Assembly: GCA_025455225.1 (NCBI GenBank)
Contig: JALOMY010000153.1
Span: 1-16,202 of the forward strand
Length of the DNA: 16,202 bases
Reading direction: 5' to 3'
From: Cyclobacteriaceae bacterium
GTDB taxonomy: Bacteria > Bacteroidota > Bacteroidia > Cytophagales > Cyclobacteriaceae
Shown here: one piece after another, positions 1 through 7,279 of the stretch
How the letters are laid out: every line of letters starts with the position of its first letter
Numbering within the stretch: the stretch's first letter is position 1
Translations under genes and position numbers: made by a program
The notes under the pieces: model-generated
The model's input: the letters and a program-made list of their open reading frames with translations, nothing else
Databases searched by the model: none
What the model was told of the DNA's origin: nothing

Positions 1-275
1 TGATTGCAGAATTGGTGAAGAAGGCAGGCGGAAGGATTTCAATTATGGCCGGGTCAGGTGTTAACGAATCGAATGTTGTTTCCATTGTTCGTGAAACAAA
101 TGTTCAGGCTATTCATTTTTCTGCCAAATCGTTTCATGACAGTGTTATGCAATATCGTAACGAAGCCATTTCAGGTATGGGGTCAGACGAAGGTGCTGAA
201 TTCAAATACCGTACGGTCGATGAAGAGGTGGTACGAAGAATGCGAATCTTTGCCGATGAGGCTTATAAAGAATAA
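1..275 (+). CDS. cutC: CutC family protein, C-terminal part (5' end outside window)
   Basis: The reading frame is open from base 3, so the gene begins left of the window. About 90 C-terminal residues are visible. They contain the segment GRISIMAGSGVNESNV followed by an IHFSA motif, which I recognise as the conserved end of the CutC TIM-barrel family. CutC proteins are cytoplasmic and about 240-250 residues long, so roughly the last third is present. The family is named for copper homeostasis in E. coli, but a direct copper role has been disputed, so the function is an annotation by family only. The tail after IHFSA (FHDSVMQYRNEAISGMGS) is typical of the Bacteroidota form. The stop codon is 21 nt before the next gene on the same strand, so the two are probably co-transcribed. 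A TTG at base 12 is not a credible start because the conserved frame continues upstream. Confidence 0.85.
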   Translation, partial: IAELVKKAGGRISIMAGSGVNESNVVSIVRETNVQAIHFSAKSFHDSVMQYRNEAISGMGSDEGAEFKYRTVDEEVVRRMRIFADEAYKE

Positions 276-296
276 ATCAATACTATTTAATTTTTT

Positions 297-1856
297 ATGA
301 AGATATTCCATCAATGCCTTTACGCTTTATTGGTTGCTTTGCTGATCAGTGCCTGTCAGAAACAGAAAGAAGAAGTAGCCAAATCCTTGCCCCGAAGTAC
401 TCCGGAAGCAGAGGGAGTTTCTTCCGAGGGTATACTCCAATTTCTGGAAGCTGCCGATACAAGCATGCATGAGTTTCATAGTTTTATGATGCTCCGTCAT
501 GGTAAGGTTATAGCTGAAGGATGGTGGAATCCTTACCGTCCCGATTTGAAACATACCATGTATTCGGTCAGTAAGAGCTGGACTTCAACTGCCGCAGGCT
601 TTGCTGTGAATGAAGGGTTACTTTCTCTTGATGATAAGGTGATTTCCTTTTTTTCGGATGACCTTCCGGATTCTATCTCTTCTTACCTTTCAGAACTTAC
701 TGTGAAGAATTTACTGAGCATGTCGGCAGGACAGGAACCTGATCCGTCATGGCGGGTGGCGACCCAGGAAACGAATTGGGTGCAGGCTTTTTTAAGGACT
801 CCAGTTCTGAAAAAACCCGGAACAGAATTTTTGTACAATTCTTTAGCTACCCATATGGTTGCGGCTATTCTGCAAAAAGTTACAGAAAAGAACCTGATTG
901 ATTACCTAAGACCACGTTTGTTCGAACCACTGGCTATTGAAGGTGTTGATTGCGAAGTTGATCCGCAGGGTATCAGTGCCGGAGGCTGGGGATTTCGCGT
1001 AAAGACCGAAGACATGGCCAAACTGGGTCAGCTCTATCTTCAGCAAGGAAAATGGAATAATCAGCAACTATTGCCAGAATCCTGGGTGAAAGAAGCGACC
1101 TCAGCCGTCATAAAAGATTCGGCTCCTTATTTACCGGAAGACCGAAAAGCATTGAGTGACTGGGCCCAGGGATATGGCTACCAATTCTGGCGATGCCGGC
1201 ATAATGCCTTCCGTGCTGATGGTGCGTATGGTCAATACATAATTGTCATTCCGGAAAAGGATGTTGTAGTGGTAATCACCAGCGAAACTACGGACATGCA
1301 AAAGGAGATTGATTTGGTGTGGAAGTTTTTATTACCGGCAATTAAGGATAATCCTTTGACTGAGAATAATGCAATCGTAAACAAACTACGAGCAAGACTT
1401 ACTTCCCTGGCTTTACCTGTACCGCAGCCGGATCAAGAAAAACATAATCAGGAACTACTCAATAAAACGTTTGTATTTGAATCGAATGACATGAAGTATG
1501 AATCGATCCGCATTCAATCCATTGACCAGAATTATCAGGTCGATTTAAGTATAGATGGCATTACTCATTCTTTCCGTTTCGGATCGGGGGCATGGGTACT
1601 TGGTGAGACAACTAAACTCGGGCCATTCCTGGTTCCGGCTCAGGGACACTTTGTTGGATTTCCTCCAACTCAGGTGGCCGGAAGTTATTCATGGAGTCAG
1701 GATGAACTTGAATTGACTCTTCGGTATATCGAGAGTCCGCATACTGAACGCTTTAAAATCAGTTTGGAAACTGATCAGGTACTGCGCTTAACACTTTTCC
1801 AAAGTAGTGTTCCAGGGAACGCTGTCCTCGATATCAAGGGAATTTACACGCCATAA
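297..1856 (+). CDS. Serine hydrolase lipoprotein, beta-lactamase / penicillin-binding-protein fold
   Basis: This is a 519-residue protein of the beta-lactamase-related serine hydrolase family (class C / NylB type). The N-terminus is a lipoprotein signal: a short basic start, a hydrophobic stretch and the lipobox ISAC with Cys20. It is therefore probably an envelope lipoprotein facing the periplasm or cell surface. The catalytic SxxK motif is S90-V-S-K93, in the context MYSVSKSW. The second motif is Y180-N-S, and a DGAYGQY segment (308-314) takes the place of the usual third motif. The catalytic domain covers about 35-350; residues 360-519 form an extra beta-rich tail of unknown role. Members of this family hydrolyse amides or esters (6-aminohexanoate dimers, D-amino peptides, esters), and the substrate cannot be read from the sequence. 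The gene follows cutC by 21 nt, and the ATG is the only start that gives an intact signal peptide. Confidence 0.88.
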   Translation: MKIFHQCLYALLVALLISACQKQKEEVAKSLPRSTPEAEGVSSEGILQFLEAADTSMHEFHSFMMLRHGKVIAEGWWNPYRPDLKHTMYSVSKSWTSTAAGFAVNEGLLSLDDKVISFFSDDLPDSISSYLSELTVKNLLSMSAGQEPDPSWRVATQETNWVQAFLRTPVLKKPGTEFLYNSLATHMVAAILQKVTEKNLIDYLRPRLFEPLAIEGVDCEVDPQGISAGGWGFRVKTEDMAKLGQLYLQQGKWNNQQLLPESWVKEATSAVIKDSAPYLPEDRKALSDWAQGYGYQFWRCRHNAFRADGAYGQYIIVIPEKDVVVVITSETTDMQKEIDLVWKFLLPAIKDNPLTENNAIVNKLRARLTSLALPVPQPDQEKHNQELLNKTFVFESNDMKYESIRIQSIDQNYQVDLSIDGITHSFRFGSGAWVLGETTKLGPFLVPAQGHFVGFPPTQVAGSYSWSQDELELTLRYIESPHTERFKISLETDQVLRLTLFQSSVPGNAVLDIKGIYTP

Positions 1857-1859
1857 AAA

Positions 1860-1886
1860 AACGAACCGGGAATAACCCGGTTCGTT
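1860..1886 (-). terminator. Intrinsic terminator between convergent genes
   Basis: A perfect 11-bp stem (1860-1870 with 1876-1886) encloses the 5-nt loop AATAA. Read on the minus strand the stem is followed by a run of seven or more T, so it is a strong terminator for the receptor gene that ends at 1912. On the plus strand it lies just after the serine hydrolase stop but has no U-tract after it, so it acts less clearly in that direction. Confidence 0.85.
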
Positions 1887-1911
1887 CTACTCTGTTAAAG
1901 ATGATTCTCTA

Positions 1912-4818
1912 TTATTCGCGTGTTGCCTTGATCGGTAAAGTACGAAACTGGCCTATGCTCATATTGCCGATCATTTCCTTTTCGGTGATTACCGTGTTGC
2001 AATCAATCAAAACTTCATTGCCACCAAAATTCATTGTGTATGCAAAGTTTACTTTATTGCCATCCACGGTCACTTTTGTGAATTTCACAGGTTCAGGCAT
2101 GCGATCATTCTTAATTGTTCCTGAATAGTTGTCACCTTCTTTGGTGATCACAATCTTTCCGCCACCTCCGGGCTGTCCGCCTTCGATGGTATACGTCCAG
2201 GTTCCGGCAGCTTCATAAATTACATCGGTAGCTGCTTGGGGAAGTTCCGGTTTCGGGGCATTCGCTTGGGTAACCGCGCCTGCGGCACCGGCACCTGCTG
2301 CTACACCACCACGAGGCATACCCCCACCAGTCATGGGCTGCTGCTGTCCTTGACCTTCGTTCATACCGCCCATGTCACCACCATTGCCGCCTTCTTTCAA
2401 GTCATCATTATTGATGCTTCTTCTGCGTTTCGGACGCTGATCAAAACTCATTTTACCGATGCGGTAGCTGAAATTGATTTTTGCATTAAAGTTGAACAAC
2501 TCATTTACATTTCTCTGGTTGATGGTAGGCGTAATCGTTTCGGCATTGATCTTCATGGACTTCTGCAGGAAGTTTTCTATACCAAATCCAATATTACCTT
2601 TCTTATTATTGAAATTCTTGTTTAAGGAAAGACTGTATACACCAAATCCACCCTGGAAGCCCTGTAATTGTACCTGGCGGCCACGGTAGAAACCAAAGGC
2701 TTGAAGAGCCCAGTTATTCTTCAGCTGATAGCCTCCGAATAACCGGCCACTGAAAACAAATCCTTCGTTCGAAGCATTGGTCTCCGGATTCGGATCATTG
2801 TTGCTCAATACCGCATAATAAACATCACCACCACCACTTAATGTTAACTTACCAGCCATAATGTTCACGTTTAAGCCCATACCATAGGCATTCTCTTTGC
2901 CAATATTCTGAAAGGTAGTAAGGATGGTATCGCCACGTACTTCCCGTATGCGTTGAATGGAATTATTTGTGTTACGGGCAAAAGCGGATACGTTAACTGA
3001 AGTTGCTTTGATTGGCTTGCTTAGTGATAATTCAAAATTGTCGGTGAACTCAGGATCCAGTTCAGGATTACCAATTGTAACATTCAACGGGTTGGCCGCT
3101 TGTACGTTCGGGTTCAAAAACTGAATGGAAGGACGTTGAATCCTTCTGTTATAGGCCGCCTTAACCGTGCTGTTCTTGATTTTACGGGAAATGTTTACAC
3201 TGGGTACCAAAACGCCATATTCAGGAATATCGATGTTTGATTCGGTTTGTGTGAATGCATTTATAGTAGTGTATTCATAGCGAGCACCTGCTTTTAAACC
3301 GTAACCGCTTTTCGTATTTAATGAGTACGCCAGGTATCCGGCCGCTACGTTCTGATCGTAATTCAGGTTGTTGGTAAGATTGCTGTTGGGGATTTCGGTA
3401 AACGAACCATCACCTTCCGGGTCAGTCAGGTAAACGAAATTGCTGTATACCTGGCGCCAGATATTTTTTGCACCCACTTCAATGGTTTGTGTTTCGCCTA
3501 TCGGATTAACGTAATCCATCTGCAACGTGACTTCCTGGTTATAACTGTCGTTCAGGTTTTTGAATGCCTGTGTGGATGCAATATCATTTTCTTCAGTGAT
3601 ATCGTTTATAAAATCATTGTTCCGGTTATTGCGGCTGTATAAGCCCATAACGCTGAATTCCTGCTGGGGCTTTTCAAAAGTCTTGGTATACGTCAGGTTA
3701 AGATCCAGGTTGTTTGAGCGATCGCGGGTGTAGACATCGCGCAAACTGGAACTGTTTAATGAGTTGTTAATGAATTGCTGGGTAAATAATCCGTCCTGAT
3801 AATTATCGCCACCGCGCGAACCGAGCCGGACGGATCCGGTAAGTGCATTGTATTTATTAATGTCGTAATCAAATCCAAGGTTGATGTTACCAAAAAGATT
3901 TTGGTTACGGGTATCGGCTTGTTGAAGGTTTAATACATCAGGATTAATACCTGCTGGATCTTTTGTAACCTGTTCGTTTGAGAACGCACCTTGCACATTA
4001 TAATTGGAACGACCCCATCCGCCCAGCGAAATACCGAGCTTCTTGGTTCTGTAATTACCATTCAGACCAAGATTGGATCCCCGGAAACCAGCACTGCTGT
4101 TGATATTTAAGGTAGCCCCTTCAAGTGTATTCTTCTTGGTGATGATGTTGATTATACCACCGGTTCCTTCTGCATCGTACTTGGCGGATGGAGAAGTGAT
4201 TACTTCCACAGATTTAATTTGCTCTGCCGGAATTTGTTTTAAGGCATCGGCAACGCTGCTCGCCATGATGGTGGAGGGCTTGTTGTTGATCAGCACCATA
4301 ATATTCTGGCTACCGCGCAACGAAACGTTTCCTTCAAAGTCAACCGTCAGCATGGGCACGCGCTTCAGAACATCTGTTGCATCACCGCCTGCAGTTGTTG
4401 CATCATTTTCAGCATTATAAATGGTGCGGTCAACTTTTTCTTCAATCAGAGAACGTTCGCCTTCAACAACTACCTCACCTAATACCTTGGCCTCTGTATT
4501 GATGGCTATTGTTCCTATTTCAATTTGGCTTCTTTTATCAGAGATTTCAACCGGTATAGTTTTGGTTTCAAATCCTACAAATGATATGATAAGGTTGTAC
4601 TTACCGGCAGGAACTTTGGTTAACGAAAACTTACCCTTTTCGTCACATACAGTTCCGTCTATGGTCTTGCCATCTTCGGTAGCTAATGCCACGGTGGCAA
4701 ACTCCACCGGTTGCTTATTGGAACCATCCGTTATGGTACCGGATATTTTCCCTACTCCCTTATCCTGGCCATAAGCGACCTGTACGACTACGATTAAGGC
4801 AATTAGTAATTTTTTCAT
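1912..4818 (-). CDS. TonB-dependent-receptor-like outer-membrane beta-barrel protein with an extra C-terminal domain
   Basis: This is a 968-residue outer-membrane protein. I chose the ATG at 4818 because it starts directly at a clean signal peptide (MKKLLIALIVVVQVAYG, then QDKG). The frame is open to a TTG at 4881 and another ATG lies at 4845, but both would bury the signal. Domains in order are a carboxypeptidase-regulatory beta-sandwich (about 24-110), a TonB plug-like domain (about 135-230, containing RGSQNIMVLINNKPS and the end GTGGIINIITKK), and an outer-membrane beta-barrel of the OMP_b-brl_3 type (about 230-794). After these come a Gly/Gln/Met/Ala-rich linker (795-861) and a small beta-rich domain (862-968). 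The family imports or binds nutrients in the outer membrane; no SusD partner is adjacent and the substrate is unknown. The last domain is unusual, because barrel proteins normally end at or soon after the last strand. The gene is divergent from a LytS/LytTR pair. Confidence 0.88.
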   Translation of the reverse strand: MKKLLIALIVVVQVAYGQDKGVGKISGTITDGSNKQPVEFATVALATEDGKTIDGTVCDEKGKFSLTKVPAGKYNLIISFVGFETKTIPVEISDKRSQIEIGTIAINTEAKVLGEVVVEGERSLIEEKVDRTIYNAENDATTAGGDATDVLKRVPMLTVDFEGNVSLRGSQNIMVLINNKPSTIMASSVADALKQIPAEQIKSVEVITSPSAKYDAEGTGGIINIITKKNTLEGATLNINSSAGFRGSNLGLNGNYRTKKLGISLGGWGRSNYNVQGAFSNEQVTKDPAGINPDVLNLQQADTRNQNLFGNINLGFDYDINKYNALTGSVRLGSRGGDNYQDGLFTQQFINNSLNSSSLRDVYTRDRSNNLDLNLTYTKTFEKPQQEFSVMGLYSRNNRNNDFINDITEENDIASTQAFKNLNDSYNQEVTLQMDYVNPIGETQTIEVGAKNIWRQVYSNFVYLTDPEGDGSFTEIPNSNLTNNLNYDQNVAAGYLAYSLNTKSGYGLKAGARYEYTTINAFTQTESNIDIPEYGVLVPSVNISRKIKNSTVKAAYNRRIQRPSIQFLNPNVQAANPLNVTIGNPELDPEFTDNFELSLSKPIKATSVNVSAFARNTNNSIQRIREVRGDTILTTFQNIGKENAYGMGLNVNIMAGKLTLSGGGDVYYAVLSNNDPNPETNASNEGFVFSGRLFGGYQLKNNWALQAFGFYRGRQVQLQGFQGGFGVYSLSLNKNFNNKKGNIGFGIENFLQKSMKINAETITPTINQRNVNELFNFNAKINFSYRIGKMSFDQRPKRRRSINNDDLKEGGNGGDMGGMNEGQGQQQPMTGGGMPRGGVAAGAGAAGAVTQANAPKPELPQAATDVIYEAAGTWTYTIEGGQPGGGGKIVITKEGDNYSGTIKNDRMPEPVKFTKVTVDGNKVNFAYTMNFGGNEVLIDCNTVITEKEMIGNMSIGQFRTLPIKATRE

Positions 4819-5059
4819 GGTTGGTAAAAATGATTTGGATTTCATGTTAGACCGGCTTAGCCGACATGGTTTAAACTGCAAATCAAGTATAATGTTTCCC
4901 GTTAGAGTGCATTATTAGACAATTCTGATTAACCATTCGATACTTAAGGCAATTGCTCGTTTGGTGGGTGTAGTGTTTGGAATACTTCATTTTGTCGATT
5001 GATAATGACCAACGGTCTAAAAGAATAGTTCAATGGCCTATTGGTGGGTAATACCCTGC

Positions 5060-5067
5060 TACTTTTG
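5060..5067 (+). promoter_or_regulatory. Bacteroidota-type -7 promoter box for the kinase/regulator operon
   Basis: TACTTTTG matches the Bacteroidota -7 consensus TAnnTTTG exactly. A TTG at 5041-5043, 16 nt upstream, could be the -33 element, although the spacing is a little short. Transcription would start near 5074, about 34 nt before the chosen ATG at 5108. The rest of the 4819-5107 divergent region holds the receptor leader and an exact 9-nt direct repeat (TTGGTGGGT at 4961 and 5041). I saw no convincing minus-strand -7 box there. Confidence 0.5.
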
Positions 5068-5107
5068 AGGCAACAATGGCGTTTGCCTTTTGTTGATACT
5101 TTCAATC

Positions 5108-6148
5108 ATGCAAAACGTACTTCAGCGTAACCGGGTCTTATTACTGCACCTTTTGTTCTGGTGTATTTACTTGTCCTTTAATTTTTACCAGATTAATTTC
5201 TTTCAGCAACAACGGGGGTACGATTGGAGCAAGGGCTTATCTTTTGCCGGTGTTCAATTTGTATTTACGTTTGCTATGGTTTACCTGAATTATTTTCTAT
5301 TCCTGCCCAGGTTCCTGCAGCACAAAAAAATCTGGCGGTATCTGATTGAGTTTCTTATTCCGTTTATCATCCTGGTTATCCTTCGGGTCATAATCCAACG
5401 TGAGTTGGCCGATGGATCGCCCCGTTCTGAGTTTTTTTACTCCCAGCTTTATATTGTTCAGGTTGTAGTAATCACCTTATTTATTACCGTCTTTGTTGGC
5501 ATGCTTCGGTTTGCCGTAGATTGGTTTGAACTTGAGGCCCGTAAACGGGAAATTGAAAATGAAAAATTGTATGCCGAGTTGAATTTTCTGCGTGCCCAGA
5601 TAAACCCTCATTTTCTTTTCAATACGTTGAATAACCTCTACTACCTGGCCTACTCGAAATCCGATAATACCACAGAAGTGATTTCAAAACTTTCTCAAAT
5701 GATGCGGTACATGATTTATGAATCAAATCATGAAAAGGTACCCCTTACCCGGGAAATCGAATACATGCAGAATTACATCAGCCTGGAACAACTGCGGTTG
5801 AATAATGAAGTACCCATACGTTTTTCGGTTGAGGGTGAAACGGAAAATGTCTGGATTGCCCCGCTCATTTTGATTACCTTTCTGGAGAATGCCTTCAAAC
5901 ATGGTGTAACCAATAAAGCCGATGGGGCCTGGATTAACATTATGATTAAAATGAACGGTAATCATTGCCTCTACCGGGTAGAGAACAGCAAGATACCGGC
6001 AGCGAAAGATTCAAGGGAAGGTAAGTCGGGCATCGGATTGCAGAATGTTAAGCGCAGGCTGGAATTGAGCTATCCGGGCAACTACCAGTTGAAGGTTGAC
6101 GATGCAATGGATCATTATTCAGTAGAATTGGACATTACACTTTCGTGA
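5108..6148 (+). CDS. Sensor histidine kinase, LytS/YehU type (His_kinase PF06580)
   Basis: This 346-residue membrane kinase has four predicted transmembrane helices (about 10-28, 47-66, 78-96 and 114-135) and very short loops between them, so no large sensor domain is visible. A short coiled coil (about 140-160) leads to the phosphoacceptor motif RAQINPHFLFNTLNNL with His168. The ATP-binding region shows the N-box ENAFKHG (260-266) and the G-box SGIGLQNVKRRL (307-318). The reaction is autophosphorylation of His168 and transfer to the Asp of the partner regulator encoded next. I chose the ATG at 5108; a TTG at 5090 would add six residues but is less likely. The stop overlaps the start of the regulator (GTGA), which implies translational coupling. 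The stimulus is unknown; kinases with this layout often sense the state of the membrane. Confidence 0.92.
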   Translation: MQNVLQRNRVLLLHLLFWCIYLSFNFYQINFFQQQRGYDWSKGLSFAGVQFVFTFAMVYLNYFLFLPRFLQHKKIWRYLIEFLIPFIILVILRVIIQRELADGSPRSEFFYSQLYIVQVVVITLFITVFVGMLRFAVDWFELEARKREIENEKLYAELNFLRAQINPHFLFNTLNNLYYLAYSKSDNTTEVISKLSQMMRYMIYESNHEKVPLTREIEYMQNYISLEQLRLNNEVPIRFSVEGETENVWIAPLILITFLENAFKHGVTNKADGAWINIMIKMNGNHCLYRVENSKIPAAKDSREGKSGIGLQNVKRRLELSYPGNYQLKVDDAMDHYSVELDITLS

Positions 6149-6873
6149 GCGTAACCTGTATTATTGTAGAAGATGAACCACTGGCGCGTAACCTGCTGGT
6201 GGATTACGTAAAAAAAACTCCATCACTGCAACTCATCGGTGCGTGTGCCAACGCCATGGATGCTATGGACATGCTTCGCCAGCAACCGGTTGATTTATTG
6301 TTTCTGGATATCCAAATGCCAGAGATTACCGGAATTACGTTTCTTAAAATTCTTCAGAAACGGCCGCTGGTTATTTTTACAACGGCCTATTCACAATATG
6401 CCCTGGAAGGCTATGAACTTGATGTAGTCGATTACCTTCTGAAGCCTATTACGTTTGATCGTTTTCTGAAGGCCGTTGATAAAGCCATCCACAGGTTGCA
6501 AACTTCAAAGCAATCAGCCGCAGGAAACACGCAATCTTCACCTGTTGAAAAACCCGAGTTTGTATTTGTAAAAGACGGAACCAAAATGGTGAAGGTAATG
6601 CTGGATGACATTCAGTATGTAGAGGGAATGAAAGATTATGTAACCATTCACACCCACGATAAAAAAATAACCACGCTGCAGCGGATGAAATTACTGGAAG
6701 AAATGCTTCCGGCCGATAAATTCATCCGGATTCATCACTCGTATATTATTGCTTTGCGCGCTATTGATGCTGTTCACCGTAATGAAGTTCAGATTGGAAA
6801 GGCATTACTGCCTATAAGCGACAGTTATAAAAAAGCTTTCAGAGAGTTTATTGAAAAGAACCAGATGCAATAA
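6145..6873 (+). CDS. LytTR-family response regulator
   Basis: This 242-residue regulator has two domains. The receiver (about 3-118) has the acidic pair D10-E11, the phosphoacceptor D55 in LLFLDIQMP, the switch threonines T79/T80 in IFTTAYSQYALEGY, and K100 in YLLKPI. A linker rich in Ser/Gln/Ala (about 119-136) leads to a LytTR DNA-binding domain (about 138-238, with FVKDG, DIQYVEGMKDYVTIHT and FIRIHHSYII). LytTR proteins bind paired short direct repeats near promoters. The start is GTG and overlaps the kinase stop by 4 nt, so kinase and regulator form one operon and almost surely a cognate pair. A gene-control target is not visible; the divergent receptor gene is a reasonable candidate by position only. 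A hairpin follows three bases after the stop. Confidence 0.93.
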   Translation: MSVTCIIVEDEPLARNLLVDYVKKTPSLQLIGACANAMDAMDMLRQQPVDLLFLDIQMPEITGITFLKILQKRPLVIFTTAYSQYALEGYELDVVDYLLKPITFDRFLKAVDKAIHRLQTSKQSAAGNTQSSPVEKPEFVFVKDGTKMVKVMLDDIQYVEGMKDYVTIHTHDKKITTLQRMKLLEEMLPADKFIRIHHSYIIALRAIDAVHRNEVQIGKALLPISDSYKKAFREFIEKNQMQ

Positions 6874-6875
6874 AA

Positions 6876-6897
6876 AAAGCCTGAGTGATCAGGCTTT
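6876..6897. terminator. Hairpin terminator after the response regulator
   Basis: A 9-bp stem (6876-6884 with 6889-6897) has the loop GTGA. Read on the minus strand it ends in a run of seven T, which is the better terminator direction. On the plus strand only three T, all inside the stem, follow the GC part. It may have been the terminator of the tRNA-like relic next to it and also stop read-through from the regulator gene. Confidence 0.7.
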
Positions 6898-6900
6898 CAG

Positions 6901-6950
6901 GTGGAGCATTTCGGAGTCGAACCCCTGCCTGCCGGCAGGCAGGGATGACT
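6901..6950 (-). pseudogene. tRNA-Ala relic: 3' part only, split by a palindrome
   Basis: Bases 6901-6922 match the intact tRNA-Ala at 7148-7169 with one mismatch (acceptor 3' strand, T-stem and T-loop TTCGACT when read on the minus strand). If the 20-bp palindrome at 6924-6943 is taken out, the match continues through CGATGAC, giving 28 of 29 aligned bases. It then stops: no anticodon arm, D arm or 5' acceptor strand could be found in the following 100 bases. The insertion falls inside the 5' strand of the T-stem. I read this as a decayed second copy of the tRNA, or the duplicated 3' end left by an old integration event. It cannot make a normal tRNA. Confidence 0.7.
6923..6944. repeat. Perfect 22-bp palindrome inside the tRNA relic
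   Basis: The core CCTGCCTGCCGGCAGGCAGG is a perfect 20-bp palindrome, extended to 22 bp by one C/G pair. It consists of stacked CCTG/CAGG units around a central GCCGGC. By alignment to the intact tRNA-Ala, exactly 20 bp were added between a C and a G of the T-stem. From memory, this palindrome, which reads PAGRQ or similar in translation, recurs in many Bacteroidota genomes; I could not verify that here. Confidence 0.85.
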
Positions 6951-7115
6951 TTCTTGAAATCCAATGGAATGCTTAGGCTGTTTTGATTGTCACCAAGGCA
7001 CTCAACGTATTTTCAAGTTTTCGTTCGATTTCATCTATTCAATGAAATTGTTAGGTTCACGCCAATACCGATTGAAGTATGATGGATAGTGCATCTAAAC
7101 CAAAAGGATATAAAT

Positions 7116-7145
7116 AAAAAAGTCTGCCATTCGGCAGACTTTTTT
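7116..7145 (-). terminator. Terminator of tRNA-Ala
   Basis: A 13-bp stem (7116-7128 with 7133-7145) has the 4-nt loop ATTC. Its outer pairs are A-T, so both strands carry a T-tract after the GC-rich part and it can act in both directions. It lies 3 nt from the 3' end of the tRNA-Ala gene on the minus strand, which is the natural transcript to be stopped here. The 165 bases between the relic and this hairpin show no gene that I can support. Confidence 0.82.
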
Positions 7146-7148
7146 AAG

Positions 7149-7222
7149 TGGAGCATATCGGAGTCGAACCGATGACCTCTACAATGCCATTGTAGCGCTC
7201 TAGCCAGCTGAGCTAATGCCCC
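7149..7222 (-). tRNA. tRNA-Ala (anticodon GGC)
   Basis: The minus-strand sequence folds into a full cloverleaf of 74 nt. The acceptor stem is GGGGCAT with ATGCTCC (one G-U pair), the D-stem is GCTC with GAGC, and the anticodon stem is CTACA with TGTAG around the loop ATGGCAT. The T-stem is ATCGG with CCGAT around TTCGACT. The anticodon is GGC, reading GCC and GCU alanine codons. The discriminator base is A and the CCA end is not encoded. A promoter box lies 12 bases upstream and a terminator 3 bases downstream, so this is a single-tRNA transcription unit. Confidence 0.96.
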
Positions 7223-7233
7223 GATTGAGGGCG

Positions 7234-7241
7234 CAAATATA
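7234..7241 (-). promoter_or_regulatory. -7 promoter box of tRNA-Ala
   Basis: On the minus strand the bases read TATATTTG, an exact match to the Bacteroidota consensus TAnnTTTG. The box ends 12 bases before the mature 5' end of the tRNA, which puts the transcription start a few bases before the tRNA. I found no good -33 TTG at the usual distance. On the plus strand TACTTTCG (7252-7259) is a one-mismatch candidate for the SRPBCC gene starting at 7280. Confidence 0.55.
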
Positions 7242-7279
7242 TTCTTTTTCGTACTTTCGGAAAACATCCCCAAAATTTA

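Noticed and set aside
2236..2625. 129-codon plus-strand frame opposite the receptor C-terminus
   Set aside because: It follows from the Gly-rich linker and barrel codons on the other strand; there is no start context or motif.
4073..4774. Two adjacent plus-strand frames (115 and 117 codons) opposite the receptor gene
   Set aside because: They are antisense to the conserved regulatory and plug domains of the receptor and show no family resemblance of their own.
4852..4863. Short inverted repeat CGGCT/AGCCG in the receptor leader
   Set aside because: Only 5 bp with a 1-base centre, too short and too weak to be a credible regulatory hairpin.
4819..4881. Extended start of the receptor at TTG 4881 or ATG 4845
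   Set aside because: Both place a polar segment before an otherwise perfect signal peptide that begins at the ATG at 4818.
7031..7273. 80-residue minus-strand frame containing GALAQLARALQWHCRGHR
   Set aside because: It is the translation of the tRNA-Ala gene and its flanks. The phrase is a well-known false protein produced from tRNA-Ala in bacterial genomes.
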